Below, piece by piece: positions 29,783 through 32,095 of a stretch of DNA of 32,095 nt. The stretch is from NCBI GenBank assembly GCA_026706445.1, contig JAPOYT010000007.1, positions 5,734-37,828 of the forward strand, given 5' to 3'. Below the pieces are notes generated by a model, which saw only the letters and a program-made list of their open reading frames with translations, was not told where the DNA came from and searched no databases. Each line of letters opens with the position of its first letter. Positions within the stretch are counted from its first letter, which is position 1. The DNA is from Chloroflexota bacterium (GTDB taxonomy: Bacteria; Chloroflexota; Anaerolineae; Aggregatilineales; Phototrophicaceae). Position numbers and translations under genes: made by a program.

Positions 29783-31654
29783 TCAGAAAAAGACAATGTA
29801 GAAGAAGAGGGCGATGATTGCGCCGCCAAGCAAGACGCCGCGGACTTCAATAATCGACATGGGCCGGGAGCTCGCGTAGGGGCGCGGCGCGATGCCCAAG
29901 CGCCGCAAACGCCATGCCAGCGCCAAGCTCGCGATGAGAGCCAGAGCAGAAATCCACGCGCCGACGTCGCGCGCTGGCGTCGACCCCAGATAGACGCGCA
30001 AGGTATAGTCGCCAGCGGGCAGAGAGACGCTTATCAAGCCTAAATCTGTCGTCGGCGCGACCGGCGCGGGGCGGCCATCGACCGTCGCCGCCCAGCCATG
30101 CCACCAGTAATTCAATATAGTCGCTTCAAAGGGCGTCGCTGAGCTGACGCGCCAGGCATGGGCTTCGGGTTGATTGCGCAGCAGCGTCGCCGACGCGCCG
30201 GGCGGCAGGCTTTCGCGGTCGAATTTGTCAATTGGGTAGCCATCGACGTAATCGGCCAGCAGCCGAGTCTTGTCGACATCCTTACTTGCGGTGATTGGGA
30301 AAAACTCGTCAAATGCGGTTGTGCTAACGTTGACCGTAGTCAGCAGGCGCTTGGCTGAAAAGTCCGACTCCTCATTAGTCAGGATCATCGTGCGCGAAAG
30401 GGCAAAGCCAGCGACGACCACAGCCGCAACAGCCAGCGCCGTAACTGGCAGCTGCGCTCTGCCCGGCAGCCGCTGTAGCCAGAGTCCGTTCAGGCTCGAC
30501 AAATAGGCGCAGCAAAGGGCAATCGGCGCCAGGAGACGCATCGGGAATTGCGCGTAGCGCAGCGGGCTAAACGTTAACCATAGGGAACGGGTCCAAGGCT
30601 GAAACAGGACAATAAGCGCCAGCGCCAGCCCAAAGAAGAATAGCGCCGCGAGGAAGGCATTCGGATGACGACTGCGATAACCGCGAACATAAAGAGCCAG
30701 CGATCCGGCTGCGCCCGCGAGGGCATAGGTCCATTGCGCAATGCCGATGTGAAAGGTTTCCTTTTGGGGGGGGCGCTCAATCGTGTAGAAGTTCTGCGGT
30801 ATCTTGAGAAGTTCTTCCAGGCTCCTCAACTGCCAAATGCCATTTTCCCCAAGAAGGCGACCGTGCGTCACCGTATCTCGTTCCAGCAAGAAGGGAAACA
30901 AAAAGCTGGCGGCAAGAAGCGCGCCAAGCAGCAGCGCCAGCGCCGCCCACGCTTCACCGCGGAAACCAAGTTGGCTGGCTTCGCGGTTTATGCGCTGGAC
31001 CAGCCCCTCGAAACCCAGCCAGGCGAGGGCGATGCCAATGTATAACGGCGCCGACTGGTGCGTATTGATTAGCGCGACTTCGATCAGCACAACGAGCAGG
31101 AAGTTGCGCGCGGTCGGGGCGTCCCGCAGGGCGTCTATGCGCCAGAGCAAAAGCGGGAAGAGCGCCTGGATGAAGAGGTCTGGGAAATTGCCGCGCCAGC
31201 CGGCGTTGATGAACAAAAAATATGGACTGTTGACGTAGATCAGTCCGGCTATCAGCGCGCCAAGCGCCCCGCTTCGCCGTCGACAGAACAAATACGTCGC
31301 AACGCCAGCCAGCATGACTGAAAGCAGCATCAGCCAACGGACCGCCTGAACGACGTTGATGTTGAATATAAGCTGCGTGGCGCTGGTGATATGGTAAGAT
31401 AAATTGCCATTGAAATGGAAAGCTGGCGAGCCATAACCCCAGTACGTTGTTTCCGCCCAGGAAGGCAAAAATTCGCCGTGCTCCCAGCTGCGCCGCATTT
31501 CAGCTGCGCGAAAGGCATAAGCGTTCTTGTCACCGCCATAACTCAGGCCCGCAGCCGCCCAGATTGGCCTGGCAACCACGAAGGTCAAGACGATAGCGAG
31601 CGCCAGCCCAGGGTCGAAGAACCGTCGTAATCCGCCGCTGAAAGTTAATCGCAT
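29783..31654 (-). CDS. YfhO-like / PTPS-related polytopic membrane protein
   Basis: 623 residues with about a dozen hydrophobic segments and a large extracytoplasmic beta-rich region between the last two (about 430-570). The first loop (GDKNAYAFRAAEMRRSWEHGEFLPSW) and the segment YGSPAFHFNGNLSYHI resemble the 6-pyruvoyl-tetrahydropterin-synthase-related membrane domain, despite that name a GT-C-like glycosyltransferase topology. The C-terminal portion ending NYWWHGWAATVDGRPAPVAP is the typical YfhO motif. Such proteins are thought to move sugars from lipid carriers to cell-surface polymers; that is family-level inference. The gene is monocistronic in this window and converges on the SH3 lipoprotein gene. 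The promoter region lies in the following non-coding stretch. Confidence 0.8.
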   Translation of the reverse strand: MRLTFSGGLRRFFDPGLALAIVLTFVVARPIWAAAGLSYGGDKNAYAFRAAEMRRSWEHGEFLPSWAETTYWGYGSPAFHFNGNLSYHITSATQLIFNINVVQAVRWLMLLSVMLAGVATYLFCRRRSGALGALIAGLIYVNSPYFLFINAGWRGNFPDLFIQALFPLLLWRIDALRDAPTARNFLLVVLIEVALINTHQSAPLYIGIALAWLGFEGLVQRINREASQLGFRGEAWAALALLLGALLAASFLFPFLLERDTVTHGRLLGENGIWQLRSLEELLKIPQNFYTIERPPQKETFHIGIAQWTYALAGAAGSLALYVRGYRSRHPNAFLAALFFFGLALALIVLFQPWTRSLWLTFSPLRYAQFPMRLLAPIALCCAYLSSLNGLWLQRLPGRAQLPVTALAVAAVVVAGFALSRTMILTNEESDFSAKRLLTTVNVSTTAFDEFFPITASKDVDKTRLLADYVDGYPIDKFDRESLPPGASATLLRNQPEAHAWRVSSATPFEATILNYWWHGWAATVDGRPAPVAPTTDLGLISVSLPAGDYTLRVYLGSTPARDVGAWISALALIASLALAWRLRRLGIAPRPYASSRPMSIIEVRGVLLGGAIIALFFYIVFF

Positions 31655-31848
31655 CTGAAGATCGCGAGCCCCCTATCGTTCACCGCGCGGCCGCAGCGCT
31701 GCGCCCCGCAAGTACCCATCCAGCGAATCAGTATACAACGCCGCGCATTCGCAATCAATTTGACTTCATCGGGAAGTGTATCGAAGTCGGTGGAAATTCT
31801 TTGAGCCATCCTCGAGATTATATCCCCAACCTCAAGTACGTATGATTT

Positions 31849-31982
31849 TGTAGGGGCGACTGACGGTCAGTGTCTACGCGACCCTGTGAGTCGCCCACTG
31901 TTAATTCGCCGACGGGCGAGCCAAGGGTAGCGTAGGTCGCGTAGACACTGACCGCCGACACTAACCTACGCTCGCCCCTACA
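31849..31982. repeat. 134-bp MITE-like palindromic element
   Basis: The ends are TGTAGGGGCGA (31849-31859) and its exact reverse complement TCGCCCCTACA (31972-31982). Inside lies a 19-base perfect inverted repeat, 31865-31883 with 31935-31953, around a 51-base loop that holds further GGGCGA/TCGCCC arms. The whole element could fold into a long branched hairpin in RNA or single-stranded DNA. It carries no gene, so any movement would need an enzyme supplied in trans. Confidence 0.8.
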
Positions 31983-32064
31983 GACTGTCAGGTGGATGCA
32001 ATTTACCTATTTCAACCGAAAAGGATACGCTACCAGGCCCGCAGGGCAATCGCACCAAAATGAA

Positions 32065-32084
32065 TATGTTCTGCGATGAACATA
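32065..32084. promoter_or_regulatory. 7-bp dyad near the window edge
   Basis: TATGTTC (32065-32071) and GAACATA (32078-32084) are perfect inverted repeats with a six-base spacer. This could be an operator of a gene that starts beyond the edge. The half-site order GTTC then GAAC is the opposite of the GAAC-N-GTTC SOS box. Confidence 0.4.
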
Positions 32085-32095
32085 AAACAAACTCA

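Larger units (their letters stand above)
31655..32095. other. Non-coding right end of the window
   Basis: These 441 bases contain no frame I can support as a gene. They hold the upstream region of the YfhO-like gene, a 134-bp palindromic repeat (31849-31982) and a short dyad (32065-32084). A gene beginning beyond the window edge is possible. Confidence 0.7.

Overview
The window reads as an ordinary stretch of a moderately GC-rich bacterial chromosome. The most likely source is a member of the Chloroflexota (Anaerolineae-like). That is an inference from gene content and style: a family of short TGTAGGGGCGA-ended palindromic repeats, an SH3-domain lipoprotein, a YfhO/PTPS-related membrane protein, an AddB-AddA pair, and a sugar ABC operon with a DUF6259-type glycosidase. 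There are no phage structural genes, integrases, transposase genes, CRISPR arrays or rRNAs.

Layout, left to right. (1) 1-535 is the 3' end of ftsK. (2) 742-2702 is a translationally coupled aldo/keto reductase and Gfo/Idh/MocA oxidoreductase pair. (3) 2714-6379 is a cobalamin-uptake operon: promoter, complete cobalamin riboswitch, strong intrinsic terminator, then binding protein, permease and ATPase. (4) 6389-12025, all on the minus strand, is a carbohydrate operon: Tat-exported binding protein, two MalF/MalG-type permeases and a large glycosidase, behind a good sigma70-type promoter with an overlapping dyad. It has an intercistronic hairpin and no ATPase gene of its own. (5) 12080-14756 holds tRNA-Val(GAC), a palindromic repeat, a protein with a C-terminal J domain, two tandem DinB paralogues and a Pro-Gly-Met tRNA cluster. 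(6) 14866-16732 holds a YacP-like NYN nuclease and a PAS/histidine-kinase-like protein whose phospho-acceptor His is replaced by Arg. (7) 16935-25489 is a tightly packed plus-strand run: a membrane-anchored NERD-like protein with degenerate catalytic residues, AddB, AddA and a polytopic membrane protein. (8) 25490-26400 is a visibly AT-richer islet carrying two overlapping minus-strand membrane-protein genes, one of only 58 codons, behind a perfect 8-bp dyad. (9) 26458-31654 holds a Nudix-like protein, a PrxQ/BCP peroxiredoxin, an SH3-domain lipoprotein and a 623-residue YfhO-like membrane protein. (10) The right end is non-coding and holds a 134-bp palindromic repeat with a 19-bp perfect internal inverted repeat.

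How the parts work together. The cobalamin operon is the clearest regulated unit: ligand-bound riboswitch, terminator formation, transporter off. The sugar operon imports an oligosaccharide or glycoside and probably hydrolyses it in the cytoplasm, using a shared ATPase encoded elsewhere. AddB and AddA form a recombinational-repair helicase-nuclease. A recurring theme is family members that have lost catalytic or metal residues (DinB-A, the kinase-like protein, the NERD protein, the AddB P-loop). I did not find a clearly new multi-gene defence or mobile system. The least explained parts are the AT-rich two-gene membrane islet, the NERD-AddBA-membrane protein arrangement and the palindromic repeat family.
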